This document shows positions 37,289-45,793 of a stretch of 64,000 nucleotides of DNA, one piece after another. The notes under the pieces were generated by a model. That model saw only the letters and a list, made by a program, of their open reading frames with translations, had not been told where the DNA came from and made no database searches. A program made the position numbers and the translations under genes. This DNA is from RXIX01 sp003989075. Its GTDB lineage: Bacteria; Pseudomonadota; Gammaproteobacteria; Competibacterales; Competibacteraceae. Where the stretch lies: contig JAKOYN010000117.1 of NCBI GenBank assembly GCA_029780415.1, positions 1 to 64,000 of the forward strand. The letters are read 5' to 3'. Within the stretch, counting starts at the first letter, position 1; each line of letters starts with the position of its first letter.

Positions 37289-37885
37289 ATGATAGGCGAA
37301 TTCTGGGTAAGCGCTTCGACAACTCTGGGTCTGGTGTTCCTGGCCGAGCTGGGCGACAAGACGCAGTTGGTGTGCATGACCCTGGCGGCCCGCCATCCCG
37401 CGCCGCCGGTGCTGCTGGGCGCGGTACTGGCCTTCATGGTGCTCAACCTGCTGGCGGTGCTGTTTGGTGCGGCGGCGGCGGCCTGGCTGCCGGCCTGGCT
37501 GGTGGCAGGCGTGGTGGCGGCGCTGTTTGCGCTCTTTGGTCTGCAGGCCCTGCGCGCTGCCGGTGCCGAGGATGCGGATGCCGTCGAGGAACGCAGCGGG
37601 CGCAGCGTGCTGCTATCGACCTTCGGGCTGATTTTCCTCGCCGAGCTGGGTGATAAGACGCAACTGGCTGTGGCCGGTCTGGCCGGTACGCAGCCGGCGC
37701 TGCCGGTCTGGGTGGGCGGTACGCTGGCGCTGGCGCTGGCATCAGCACTGGGCGTGCTGGCCGGGCAGACGCTGCTGCGTCGCTTGCCCATGTCACTGCT
37801 GCACCGGTTCAGCGGCATCTTTTTCCTGTTGCTGGCGGTGCTGGCGGGCTGGAAAGCCGTTGCGGCATTGACTGCCGCCGCGTAG
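37289..37885 (+). CDS. TMEM165/GDT1 (UPF0016) family cation transporter
   Basis: Inner-membrane protein of 198 residues with six hydrophobic segments in two homologous halves. Each half carries the family signature ELGDKTQL (LVFLAELGDKTQLVCM and LIFLAELGDKTQLAVAG). The family exchanges Mn2+ or Ca2+; bacterial members such as Vibrio MneA export manganese, so Mn2+ efflux is the leading hypothesis. I looked for a yybP-ykoY manganese riboswitch in the leader and did not find one. The ATG giving MIGEFWVSASTTLGL fits the first helix; the longer open frame upstream covers the opposite-strand DUF2845 gene and is rejected. Confidence 0.9.
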   Translation: MIGEFWVSASTTLGLVFLAELGDKTQLVCMTLAARHPAPPVLLGAVLAFMVLNLLAVLFGAAAAAWLPAWLVAGVVAALFALFGLQALRAAGAEDADAVEERSGRSVLLSTFGLIFLAELGDKTQLAVAGLAGTQPALPVWVGGTLALALASALGVLAGQTLLRRLPMSLLHRFSGIFFLLLAVLAGWKAVAALTAAA

Positions 37886-37894
37886 CCGCCGCAC

Positions 37895-38833
37895 ATGAGC
37901 CATCCTGTTTTGCCCGTGGTGCCGCGCGGCCCTCAGCCGGATATCAGCGGTGTACTCAGTGCCCTGGGCTGCTTTTCCTTCTGGGGCCTGTTTCCGATCT
38001 ATTTCAAGCTGGTCGGCACCGTGCCACCGCTTGAAGTGCTGGCGCATCGCGTGCTCGGTTCGGCGTTGATCCTGCTGGCGGTGTTGGCGATCTGGAAACA
38101 GGGTCCGGCCTTGCGCGCCGAATTCACCCAGCCGCGCCGCCTGGGGTTTTATCTGCTGACGGCCCTGCTGATTTCCGCGAACTGGCTCATCTACATCTGG
38201 GCGGTGCAGGAAGGGCGCATCCTGGAAGCCAGCCTGGGCTATTTCATCAATCCGCTGGTCAACGTGCTGCTGGGCGTGCTGTTCCTGCACGAGCGCCTGA
38301 ATCGGCGCCAGGGCAGCGCGGTGCTGCTGGCTGCGGCCGGCGTGCTGGTGCTGGTGATTGGCTATGGCGTATTTCCATGGATTTCGCTGGCGCTGGCGCT
38401 GAGCTTTGGCAGTTATGGCCTGTTGCGCAAGAAGGCCGGACATCCGCCGACGCTGGGGCTGGCGGTGGAAACTTTGCTGATCGCGCCGCTGGCTCTGCTG
38501 CTGCTGGCGGCGCAGGGTGGTGGCGCGCTGTTGACAGCCGATACCGGCGTCGTCGTGCTGCTGCTGGCCGCCGGGCCGATCACGGTCGCGCCGCTGCTGC
38601 TGTTCCTGCAGGCCACGCAGCGCCTGCGCCTGTCAACGGTTGGCCTGATTCAATACCTGACGCCAACGTTGCAATTCCTGCTGGCGGTAGTGGTGTATCG
38701 CGAGCCGTTCACCACCATTCATCTGCTGACCTTTGGCTGCATCTGGCTGGGGCTGATCCTGTACAGCGCCGATGCCGTCGCCGGCCACCGTGATCGCCAG
38801 CGTGAGTTGCATGGCCCGGACAGCGTTGCCTGA
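37895..38833 (+). CDS. rarD: RarD/EamA-family permease
   Basis: Inner-membrane protein of 312 residues with ten hydrophobic segments in two EamA repeats. RarD features are visible: CFSFWGLFPIYFKLVGTVPP, EVLAHRVLGS, LLISANWLIYIWAVQEGRILEASLGYFINPL split over helices 3-4, and LQYLTPTLQF-like IQYLTPTLQFLLAVVVY. Members are drug/metabolite transporter superfamily exporters; RarD was linked to chloramphenicol sensitivity but its substrate is not known. Starts nine bases after the GDT1 gene, so the two may be co-transcribed. Confidence 0.9.
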   Translation: MSHPVLPVVPRGPQPDISGVLSALGCFSFWGLFPIYFKLVGTVPPLEVLAHRVLGSALILLAVLAIWKQGPALRAEFTQPRRLGFYLLTALLISANWLIYIWAVQEGRILEASLGYFINPLVNVLLGVLFLHERLNRRQGSAVLLAAAGVLVLVIGYGVFPWISLALALSFGSYGLLRKKAGHPPTLGLAVETLLIAPLALLLLAAQGGGALLTADTGVVVLLLAAGPITVAPLLLFLQATQRLRLSTVGLIQYLTPTLQFLLAVVVYREPFTTIHLLTFGCIWLGLILYSADAVAGHRDRQRELHGPDSVA

Positions 38834-39001
38834 AGCGGCAGCGACCGGCGATCTTGCGATTTGTCATGGTGCAGAAATGGGTGCCGGCACTAGCGTAGCT
38901 TGCAGCGCAGATCGCAGCTGCCGCAGGATCACGCCCATTCATCTTGGTTTAAGGTTCACGGTTTAGGTTGGCAACTTCCATAAAAAACGGGAGGAATTGT
39001 T

Positions 39002-40042
39002 ATGCGCATGCGCGTTATTCCGTATGTACTCAGCCTGCTGGCCTGTGGCGGCACGGCATTTGCCGCCGATGCCTGGCAGGCCCTGCCCGAGACCGCGCCG
39101 GCCCCGGCTGATAATCCTACGACCGCCGCCAAGGTCGAGCTGGGCAAGATGCTGTATTTCGATACCCGCTTTTCCTCGACCGGCACGGTGTCCTGCTTCT
39201 CCTGCCATAACGTCATGGAAGGCGGTGACGACCATCGCCCGACTTCGATCGGCGTGCATGGTCAGGTGGGCGGTCGCAACGCGCCAACGGTGTGGAATGC
39301 GGCCTTTCATTCGGTGCAGTTCTGGGATGGGCGCGCGCCGAGTCTGGAAGAACAGGCCAAGGGCCCGCCGGCCAACCCGATCGAAATGGGCATGGCCAAT
39401 CTCGACGCGACCATCGGCCGTATCCGCGCCATTCCCGGTTATCAGCCCTATTTCAAGGCCGCGTTTGGCGATGGCGATGTCATCACCATGGACAATGCTG
39501 CCAAGGCCATCGCTGCCTACGAGCGCACCCTGATCACCCCGAACAGCGCCTATGACCGCTACGTCAAGGGTGACAAGACGGCGATGAGCGCGCAGCAGAT
39601 CAAGGGCATGGAGACCTTTGCCGCGACCGGTTGCACCGCCTGCCATTCCGGGCCGGCCTTCAACGGCGCCGCCAATCTGCCGCAGGGCACCGGCTTCTTC
39701 ATGAAATTCCCGACGTTCCCGGGCAGTGTCTACGAGACCCAGTACAAGCTGACCGAGGATCTTGGCCGCTATACCGTCACCAAGAACGACGCCGACAAGT
39801 CGATGTGGCGGGTGCCGACCCTGCGCAATCTCAACTACACCGCGCCCTACTTCCACAATGGCCTGGTCAAGACGCTGGACGAGGCAGTACGGGTGATGGC
39901 CAAGACCCAGCTCAATAAGGAACTGAGTCCTGAACAGGTAGCGGATATTGTTGCCTTCCTCGGCGCGCTGGATGGGCCGTTCCCACAGCAGACCATGCCG
40001 CGCCTGCCGCCGACGCCCGGCGACCTGCTGACCGAGAACTGA
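39002..40042 (+). CDS. Di-haem cytochrome c peroxidase
   Basis: Periplasmic enzyme (346 residues) reducing H2O2 to water with electrons from cytochrome c. A signal peptide (VIPYVLSLLACGGTAFA) is followed by the N-terminal haem domain with CFSCH (haem c site 1, near residue 65) and the C-terminal domain with CTACH (site 2, near 213). Other signatures are VELGKMLYFDTRFSSTGTVS, APTVWNAAFHSVQFWDGR, MWRVPTLRNLNYTAPYFHNG and VADIVAFLGAL. The start is backed by GGAGG seven bases upstream. Transcribed alone; a large nested hairpin lies 27 bases after the stop. No FNR box is visible in the 168-base upstream gap. Confidence 0.94.
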   Translation: MRMRVIPYVLSLLACGGTAFAADAWQALPETAPAPADNPTTAAKVELGKMLYFDTRFSSTGTVSCFSCHNVMEGGDDHRPTSIGVHGQVGGRNAPTVWNAAFHSVQFWDGRAPSLEEQAKGPPANPIEMGMANLDATIGRIRAIPGYQPYFKAAFGDGDVITMDNAAKAIAAYERTLITPNSAYDRYVKGDKTAMSAQQIKGMETFAATGCTACHSGPAFNGAANLPQGTGFFMKFPTFPGSVYETQYKLTEDLGRYTVTKNDADKSMWRVPTLRNLNYTAPYFHNGLVKTLDEAVRVMAKTQLNKELSPEQVADIVAFLGALDGPFPQQTMPRLPPTPGDLLTEN

Positions 40043-40068
40043 TACCGCGCGGCTAACTCCTTGCCCCA

Positions 40069-40143
40069 CCGCCACTGACCTGCTCTCCCCCCACCGCTGC
40101 TACCCGGATCCCCCCACCCAGGTAGCAGCCAGGTCAGTGGCGG
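40069..40143. terminator. Large nested hairpin after the cytochrome c peroxidase gene
   Basis: A perfect 14-bp outer stem (CCGCCACTGACCTG at 40069-40082 with its complement at 40130-40143) encloses a perfect 9-bp inner stem (GCTGCTACC at 40096-40104 with GGTAGCAGC at 40121-40129). A 13-base bulge lies on the 5' side and a 16-base loop at the tip. The two 3' arms are contiguous. There is no U-tract, so a factor-independent terminator is not certain. A 3'-end stabiliser, a structured RNA or a miniature inverted-repeat element are alternatives. The rest of the 257-base gap holds no gene; a TATATT-containing stretch near 40217 could be part of the FIST gene promoter. Confidence 0.55.
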
Positions 40144-40299
40144 CCTTGTATTCTCGTCATATCATCTGACACGGTGCGGACCAGCACCGCGCGTTCCCCC
40201 CTCTTTCACCGTAAACTATATTAGCCGTTAGCCGCGCGAATCATTGCGCCGCGCTGCCCCGTATCCTCCCCGATTCAGTTCTGCGTGGAGAGTCATTGC

Positions 40300-41529
40300 A
40301 TGCTTATCCCGCATCATGCCGTTGTTCTCGGACAGGCGCAGCATGCCGATGCCTATACCGTTGCCCGTCAGGCAGCCGTAGCGGCGTTGCAGCAACTGCC
40401 GGTCGGCACATCGCCCGGCTGGGCTTTGGTCATTTGCGGTGGGCAGCACGCTCCGGAGGAATTGCTGCGTGGCTTTCGGGCGGCGCTAGGGTCGATTCCG
40501 CTGGTCGGGGGTTGCGCCGCTGGCCTGATCACCGCCACCGGCGTATCGATGAGCGGCCATGCCTGCGGTCTGCTGCTGTTCTCCGCAGATCTCGCACCGC
40601 TGACGCTGCGGGTCGTGGACGGCCTCGATCAGGACGAGGCCGCCGCTGGACGACAGCTTGGCGCCATGCTGGCCGGCCTGCCCGATCCTGGTCCGGTACT
40701 GTTGTTTTATGACTCGGTCAAAAGCAGTGAGCCGCTGGATGTGCATATCTGCAGCCGGCTGCTCGATGGTCTGTATACGGGCCTGGACGATACATCGGCG
40801 CCGGTACTGCTCGGTGCTGGCATGCTCGATGATTTGCGCTTTTCCAGCAGCTACATCTTCGATGGCCAGAACGTGCGCCGGCATGCCGCGCTGGCGGTGG
40901 TGCTGCCGTCGCAATTGCACGCGCACATCGCCATTACCCACGGCTGCTACCCGGTCAGCGATTTTCTCGAAATCACGGCCATCGACGGTGCGCGGGTGCT
41001 GGAGCTGGATGGCCAGCCGGCCTTGGCGCTGGTGGCGGCGCGTCTGGGCACCAGCCGCGAAGCGCTGGCGGCGCGGCAGCCGCTGCTGTCCCTGACCCTG
41101 GGAGAGAAGCATGGCGATCCGTTTGCGCCCTTCAACGACCGGCAATATGTCAACCGTCTGGTGATGGCCGCCGATCTGCGCAGCGATGCCTTGATTCTGT
41201 TTGAGGCTGATTTTCAGCGTGGCTCGCGGGTACAACTGATGCTGTACGATCCGGCGCGGATGTTCGAATCCGCCCGCCAGCAGACCACGGCCCTGCTGGC
41301 TGCGCTGGGCAAACGCGAACCGCTGTTTGGCCTGTATATTGACTGTGCCGGTCGTTCCACCGCCTTCAGTGGTCTACATGACGATGAAACCGCGCCGATT
41401 CGCCAGCAGGTGGCAACCCGCTGCCCACTGCTGGGCTTTTATTCCGGCGTAGAGATCGCGCCGATTCTGGACCGGGCGCGGCCACTGGATTGGACCGGTG
41501 TCCTGGCCCTGTTTACCGTCCATGCCTGA
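40300..41529 (+). CDS. FIST-domain sensory protein
   Basis: Cytoplasmic protein of 409 residues consisting of FIST N (about 20-230) and FIST C (about 240-385) domains, a ligand-sensing module found with signalling enzymes and proposed to bind small molecules such as amino acids. Patterns include PGWALVICGG, LVGGCAAGLITATGVS, GPVLLFYDSVKSSEPLD, GAGMLDDLRFSSSYIFDG and, in the second domain, PLFGLYIDCAGRS and LLGFYSGVEIAPI. The ATG is favoured over an upstream GTG because GGAGAG sits seven bases before it. It ends nine bases before a GAF/PAS-GGDEF-EAL gene, so the pair likely forms a sensor-effector unit in c-di-GMP signalling. Confidence 0.9.
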   Translation: MLIPHHAVVLGQAQHADAYTVARQAAVAALQQLPVGTSPGWALVICGGQHAPEELLRGFRAALGSIPLVGGCAAGLITATGVSMSGHACGLLLFSADLAPLTLRVVDGLDQDEAAAGRQLGAMLAGLPDPGPVLLFYDSVKSSEPLDVHICSRLLDGLYTGLDDTSAPVLLGAGMLDDLRFSSSYIFDGQNVRRHAALAVVLPSQLHAHIAITHGCYPVSDFLEITAIDGARVLELDGQPALALVAARLGTSREALAARQPLLSLTLGEKHGDPFAPFNDRQYVNRLVMAADLRSDALILFEADFQRGSRVQLMLYDPARMFESARQQTTALLAALGKREPLFGLYIDCAGRSTAFSGLHDDETAPIRQQVATRCPLLGFYSGVEIAPILDRARPLDWTGVLALFTVHA

Positions 41530-41538
41530 GCGCTGCGC

Positions 41539-43812
41539 ATGACTACACCGCTGGATACGCAGCAGGCGCTGGCCTATTACCGGGGCCAGTATGACGAGAT
41601 CGGCAGCCGGCTGCTGCGCCTGCAACAGGAATTGATACAGGCGCGCCGCGATGCCAGCCGCAACCGCGCCATCGCCCTGATTGTGCAGAGCCTCTACGAG
41701 AGCAGCCAGGCGACGCCGGGGGCATCGCTTGGCGACATTCTCAACAGCCTGCTGGCCGAGTCGCTGCGGGTCGAGTGCGTGGCGATACTGCGCTGGCGAC
41801 CCGCGGCGGATCATTTTGTGCTCTGTCATGGCCTGGGCCTGGACGCGGACTTCAGCCTGCCGGCCTTGCCCGCCTGTGCCAGCAGCCAGAATGTCCAGGA
41901 AGTGCCGAATGCGGCGCGGGCGGCTCTGCGCGCCGTCGGCCTGCGCAACTGGCTGTGGGTCACCGTTCCGCAGGACAGCAACCATGCCCTGCTATTGGCC
42001 AATCGCCAGCCTCATCCACTGGATCCGCATACCGACGAATTCACCGAGGACGACGTGCTGATCGCGATGACGGCACTCAAGATTTACCTGGGGCTGCGGA
42101 CGCAGCAGCGTACTCTGCGCGCGCTCCAGGCTGCCGAGGCCAATTACCGCACCCTGTTCGACAGCGCCCACGATGCCCTGCTGGTGTTCGATACCGGCGG
42201 CCAACTGCTTGATGCCAATCAGCAGACTGTCGACCTGCTCGGTTGTCCGCCGGCTGAATTGCGTCAGCAGTCGCTGAACAGCTGGCTGATTGATTTCAAG
42301 CCGGTTGTCTGGAAATGGCGCTGGCGGCGGGCACTGGCCGGGCGGGCGCAGCGCATCGAATGCCCGTTGCGTACCGCCAGTGGACGCCGGTTGTGGACTG
42401 AAATCCAGCTCAAGCGTATCAGCGCCGGCACGCGCCAACTGTTGCTGGCGGTGGTGCGTGACATTTCCGAGCGTCGCCAGCATGAAGAGGCGCTGCATTA
42501 CCACGCGTTCCATGACCCGCTGACCGGCCTGCCCAACCGCGCGGCCATTCTGGAGCGCCTCGCCCAGGCCCTGCACCACTGCCAACAGCAGCCCAATGAA
42601 CATTTTGCCCTGCTGTTCCTCGATCTGGATCGCTTCAAAGTCATCAACGACAGTCTCGGCCACAATGTCGGTGACCGGCTGCTGGTGGCGATTGGCCGGC
42701 GGCTCCGCGCCTGCCTGCGCCAGAAGGATACCATCGCCCGGATCGGCGGCGATGAGTTCGTCATCCTGCTCGCCCGGATGGCTCAGATTGACAAGGCGCG
42801 CGCCTGTGCCGAGCGCCTGCTGTATGCCCTGGCCAGACCGTTCAATCTCGATGATCACGAGATCTACATTAACGCCAGCGTGGGCATCGTGATCGCCGAT
42901 GATCGCTATCAGGAGCCCGAGTTGCTGTTGCGTGACGCTGATATCGCCATGTATCAGGCCAAGAGCGGTAGCGTCCATAACCGCTGCGCCGCGTTCGATC
43001 CGTCGATGCATGAGCGCATCGTGCAACTGATGCATCTGGAACACGATCTGCGCCGCGCCTTGCCGCGCCAGGAATTTCTGCTCCACTATCAGCCCATTGT
43101 CGAACTGGTCAGTGGCCGGCTCAAGGGTTTCGAGGCCCTGCTGCGCTGGCGCCATCCGACCCGTGGCATGGTCGCGCCGGGCGATTTCATCCCAATCGCT
43201 GAAGAGACCCTGCTGATCCTGCCGATTGGCCGCTATGTGCTGGAAAGCGCCTGCCAGCAGGTACGCCACTGGATGCGGCACCATGCCCAGCCGCCGGTGG
43301 TCAACGTCAACCTGTCCGGGCGGCAGTTCACCGCCACCAATCTCGCCGAGGAGATCAGTAGCCTGGCGCAGCGCCAAGCCTGCGATCCGGCCCTGCTCAA
43401 CCTGGAGATCACCGAGAGCGCCATTCTTGGTGACATCACGGCTGCCCAGGAAACCCTGCAGCGCCTGCATGAACAGGGTTTCCCGCTGAGCATGGACGAT
43501 TTTGGCACCGGCTATTCCGCGCTGAGCTACCTGCACCAGTTTCCCTTCGACACCCTGAAGATCGACCGCTCCTTTGTGCAGGCGATGGATCACGATGCCA
43601 GCCGCGCCCAGATTGTTGCCGCGATCATTGGCCTGGCCCACACCCTGGGCAAGACCGTGGTCGCCGAGGGTGTGGAAACCGCTGAGCAGTTGGCGACACT
43701 GCGCACGCTCGGCTGCGATTTCGGCCAGGGTTATTACTTCTCGCGGCCGGTCGATGCTGCCGCCGCCGATGCCCTGCTGCGCGATCCACCCTGGCAGCGG
43801 ATACCGGACTAG
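41539..43812 (+). CDS. PAS-GGDEF-EAL c-di-GMP signalling protein
   Basis: Cytoplasmic protein of 757 residues. After a coiled coil (about 15-55), a GAF-like region spans about 60-190 (LGDILNSLLAESLRVECVAILRW). A PAS domain follows (about 200-310; YRTLFDSAHDALLVFDTGGQ), then GGDEF (about 320-485; IGGDEFVILL with RQKD inhibitory site five residues before it) and EAL (about 500-745). The EAL metal and catalytic residues are all present: FEALLRW, NVNLSGRQ, LEITESAIL, DDFGTGYSALSYL, KIDRSF and AEGVET. It could therefore both make and degrade c-di-GMP, with net direction unknown. It follows the FIST gene in one operon, and its stop shares a CTAG with the stop of the opposing DUF1499 gene. Confidence 0.94.
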   Translation: MTTPLDTQQALAYYRGQYDEIGSRLLRLQQELIQARRDASRNRAIALIVQSLYESSQATPGASLGDILNSLLAESLRVECVAILRWRPAADHFVLCHGLGLDADFSLPALPACASSQNVQEVPNAARAALRAVGLRNWLWVTVPQDSNHALLLANRQPHPLDPHTDEFTEDDVLIAMTALKIYLGLRTQQRTLRALQAAEANYRTLFDSAHDALLVFDTGGQLLDANQQTVDLLGCPPAELRQQSLNSWLIDFKPVVWKWRWRRALAGRAQRIECPLRTASGRRLWTEIQLKRISAGTRQLLLAVVRDISERRQHEEALHYHAFHDPLTGLPNRAAILERLAQALHHCQQQPNEHFALLFLDLDRFKVINDSLGHNVGDRLLVAIGRRLRACLRQKDTIARIGGDEFVILLARMAQIDKARACAERLLYALARPFNLDDHEIYINASVGIVIADDRYQEPELLLRDADIAMYQAKSGSVHNRCAAFDPSMHERIVQLMHLEHDLRRALPRQEFLLHYQPIVELVSGRLKGFEALLRWRHPTRGMVAPGDFIPIAEETLLILPIGRYVLESACQQVRHWMRHHAQPPVVNVNLSGRQFTATNLAEEISSLAQRQACDPALLNLEITESAILGDITAAQETLQRLHEQGFPLSMDDFGTGYSALSYLHQFPFDTLKIDRSFVQAMDHDASRAQIVAAIIGLAHTLGKTVVAEGVETAEQLATLRTLGCDFGQGYYFSRPVDAAAADALLRDPPWQRIPD

Positions 43813-44261
43813 CGCGACTCGAAGCGGGCGCGAATCTGCGCGATGCGCTCACGATTGACGCCAAAATCGTAATAACCGCTGCGCGCGGCCGAGCGCAGTT
43901 CGATCAAGCCCGGCTGGCGGAAGCGAAATTCGACATCATCGACGAAGCCAAATACCGCCGAGCGGAATTCGACCTGCAGCGTATCGGCGCTGGCCTGCGT
44001 GACCTGGCTCCGTTCCATACCGTTTATCACCGTCAGCAGGCGCGCCCGCGCCGCCGCCGGCGCATCGTCATAGCGCAGCGGTTCCACCCGCTGGTCAGGA
44101 TCGCTTGCCTGCGAGGAGACGCAGTTGGGCGAAGGCGGACAGGGTGGCAGACCAGCGGCGGGATCCTGCGCGACCGGCGGCCGTCCGCCCGAGCAGCCCG
44201 CCAGCAACCCGATCAGGAGCAGCGCCCAACCGTGTCCGTCTTTAACGTGCCTGTTCATCAT
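43809..44261 (-). CDS. DUF1499 lipoprotein
   Basis: Small envelope lipoprotein of 150 residues. A hydrophobic signal ends in lipobox LLAGC (Cys near residue 23). The mature part carries the DUF1499 signature CPPSPNCVSS followed by YDDAPAAARARLLTVI, DTLQVEFRSAVFGFVDDVEFRF and RSAARSGYYDFGVNRERI. Family function is unknown. A second in-frame ATG lies directly after the first (MM). It overlaps the end of the convergent GGDEF-EAL gene by four bases and is divergent from hisB. Confidence 0.87.
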   Translation of the reverse strand: MMNRHVKDGHGWALLLIGLLAGCSGGRPPVAQDPAAGLPPCPPSPNCVSSQASDPDQRVEPLRYDDAPAAARARLLTVINGMERSQVTQASADTLQVEFRSAVFGFVDDVEFRFRQPGLIELRSAARSGYYDFGVNRERIAQIRARFESR

Positions 44262-44313
44262 GGTTCATACGCCTGTGTGAAAATTAACGCCGTGAAAAAA
44301 CATAAAACCCCAC

Positions 44314-44340
44314 CCTCTGACCCACCTGTGCAGTCAGAGG
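44314..44340. promoter_or_regulatory. Inverted repeat between the DUF1499 gene and hisB
   Basis: Perfect 8-bp inverted repeat (CCTCTGAC / GTCAGAGG) with an 11-base loop, in the 200-base divergent region. It lies about 120 bases before hisB and 50 bases before the lipoprotein gene. An operator or a small terminator is possible. A TAGAAT hexamer near 44407 is a -10 candidate for the his operon, but I see no good -35. No histidine-rich leader peptide is present, so classical his attenuation is not supported. Confidence 0.3.
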
Positions 44341-44461
44341 ATGCCCGATCCCCTGTTCCAAACCCCCATTCCGCCCAGGTTCCGGCGTGCATCGGGACAA
44401 ATTTCAGGTAGAATCGAATCATTCCTTCTCTTGTTCATCGACCCGCGGGATTGCGATTTTC

Positions 44462-45052
44462 ATGTCAGCACGCATAGCGACGGTCAAGCGCGACACCCTG
44501 GAAACCCGGATTCAGGTCAGCGTCAACCTGGACGGCAGCGGTAGCGCGCGCCTGTCCAGCGGCCTGCCCTTTCTCGATCACATGCTTGACCAGATCGCCC
44601 GCCATGGTCTGATTGATCTGGCAATCGACGCCCAGGGTGATCTGCACATCGACGCCCACCACACCGTCGAGGACATCGGCATTACCCTGGGCCAGGCGGT
44701 GCGGCAGGCGCTCGGTGACAAGGCGGGCATTCGCCGCTATGGCCATGCCTATGTGCCGCTCGATGAAGCACTGTCACGGGTAGTGCTGGACTGTTCGGGT
44801 CGCCCCGGCCTGGAATACACTCTTGAATTCCCGCGCGCGCGCATCGGTGATTTCGATGTTGATCTGCTGCGCGAGTTCTTCCAGGGCTTTGTCAACCACG
44901 CCCTGGTGACCCTGCACATTGACAATCTGCGCGGCCGCAATGCCCATCACATCGCGGAAACCGTGTTCAAGGCCTTCGGCCGTGCCCTGCGCATGGCGGT
45001 CGAGCCAGACCCGCGCGCAGTCGGCATTCCCTCCACCAAGGGCAGCCTGTAG
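44462..45052 (+). CDS. hisB: Imidazoleglycerol-phosphate dehydratase
   Basis: Sixth step of histidine synthesis: dehydrates imidazole glycerol phosphate to imidazole acetol phosphate using Mn2+. This is the monofunctional form (196 residues), lacking the N-terminal histidinol-phosphatase domain fused to it in E. coli. Metal-binding motifs are GLPFLDHMLDQIARHG, DAHHTVEDIGI, and RGRNAHHIAETVFKAFGRA. The ATG giving MSARIATVKRDT fits family length. First gene of the his-tat cluster. Confidence 0.97.
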   Translation: MSARIATVKRDTLETRIQVSVNLDGSGSARLSSGLPFLDHMLDQIARHGLIDLAIDAQGDLHIDAHHTVEDIGITLGQAVRQALGDKAGIRRYGHAYVPLDEALSRVVLDCSGRPGLEYTLEFPRARIGDFDVDLLREFFQGFVNHALVTLHIDNLRGRNAHHIAETVFKAFGRALRMAVEPDPRAVGIPSTKGSL

Positions 45053-45104
45053 GCCATCGCGCCCTGTCCCCCCTTCCGCGTTCCGCATCCGTCGAGTTCT
45101 CCGC

Positions 45105-45743
45105 ATGACCAGCATCGCGATCATCGATTACGGCATGGGCAATTTACGCTCCGTCGCCAAGGCGCTGGAACACGTCGCCCCCACAGCCCGGGTGTGCATC
45201 ACCCAGGACCGCCATGACATTCTGCACGCCGACCGGGTGGTGTTTCCCGGCCAGGGCTCGATCCGCGACTGCATGCGCGAACTGGCCCGCTGGGACCTGA
45301 TCGACGTGGTCCGCGCCGCGGCGTGCAGCAAGCCGTTCCTGGGGCTGTGCCTGGGACCGCAGGCGCTGCTCGACTTCAGTGAGGAAAACGGCGGTACACC
45401 CTGCCTCGGCGTGCTGCCTGGACGGGTGGTCTGGTTTGGCGAACTGCACGATCCGGACAGCGCTGAACGCCTGAAAGTACCGCACATGGGCTGGAACCAG
45501 GTCCATCAGCTCGGCGCACATCCGCTCTGGTCTGGCATCGCCCAGGACAGCCGCTTTTATTTCGTCCATAGCTACTATCTGCAACCCGCCGATCCGGCGC
45601 TGGCGGCCGGCCAGACCCGCTATGGTTTCAGCTTCACCTCGGCCATCGCCCGCGACAACCTGTTCGCGGTGCAGTTTCACCCGGAAAAAAGCGCGGCGGC
45701 CGGCTTGCGCCTGCTGGCCAATTTCGCCGGCTGGAATCCGTAA
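45105..45743 (+). CDS. hisH: Imidazole glycerol phosphate synthase, glutaminase subunit
   Basis: Class I glutamine amidotransferase of 212 residues that supplies ammonia to HisF. Catalytic Cys82 lies in FLGLCLGPQAL (the usual GICLGMQ has Leu and Pro substitutions here). The His/Glu of the triad are in VQFHPEKS, and the N-terminus IAIIDYGMGNLRSV is typical. The glycine-rich oxyanion strand reads VFPGQGSIRDC. Lies 52 bases after hisB and 50 before hisA. Confidence 0.96.
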   Translation: MTSIAIIDYGMGNLRSVAKALEHVAPTARVCITQDRHDILHADRVVFPGQGSIRDCMRELARWDLIDVVRAAACSKPFLGLCLGPQALLDFSEENGGTPCLGVLPGRVVWFGELHDPDSAERLKVPHMGWNQVHQLGAHPLWSGIAQDSRFYFVHSYYLQPADPALAAGQTRYGFSFTSAIARDNLFAVQFHPEKSAAAGLRLLANFAGWNP

Positions 45744-45793
45744 TCACCCCCTTCATTCTTCTCACCTGGATAGGCCTGCTGGAAGAACCGGTC

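Noticed and set aside
38834..39001. FNR site upstream of the cytochrome c peroxidase gene
   Set aside because: No TTGAT-N4-ATCAA-like sequence is present in the gap.
41992..43641. Long open frame on the minus strand opposite the GGDEF-EAL gene at 41.5 kb
   Set aside because: The opposite strand encodes complete PAS, GGDEF and EAL domains; the antisense frame has no recognisable domain.
44341..44544. Histidine leader peptide for attenuation of the his genes
   Set aside because: The short frame before hisB lacks a run of His codons and runs past the hisB start.
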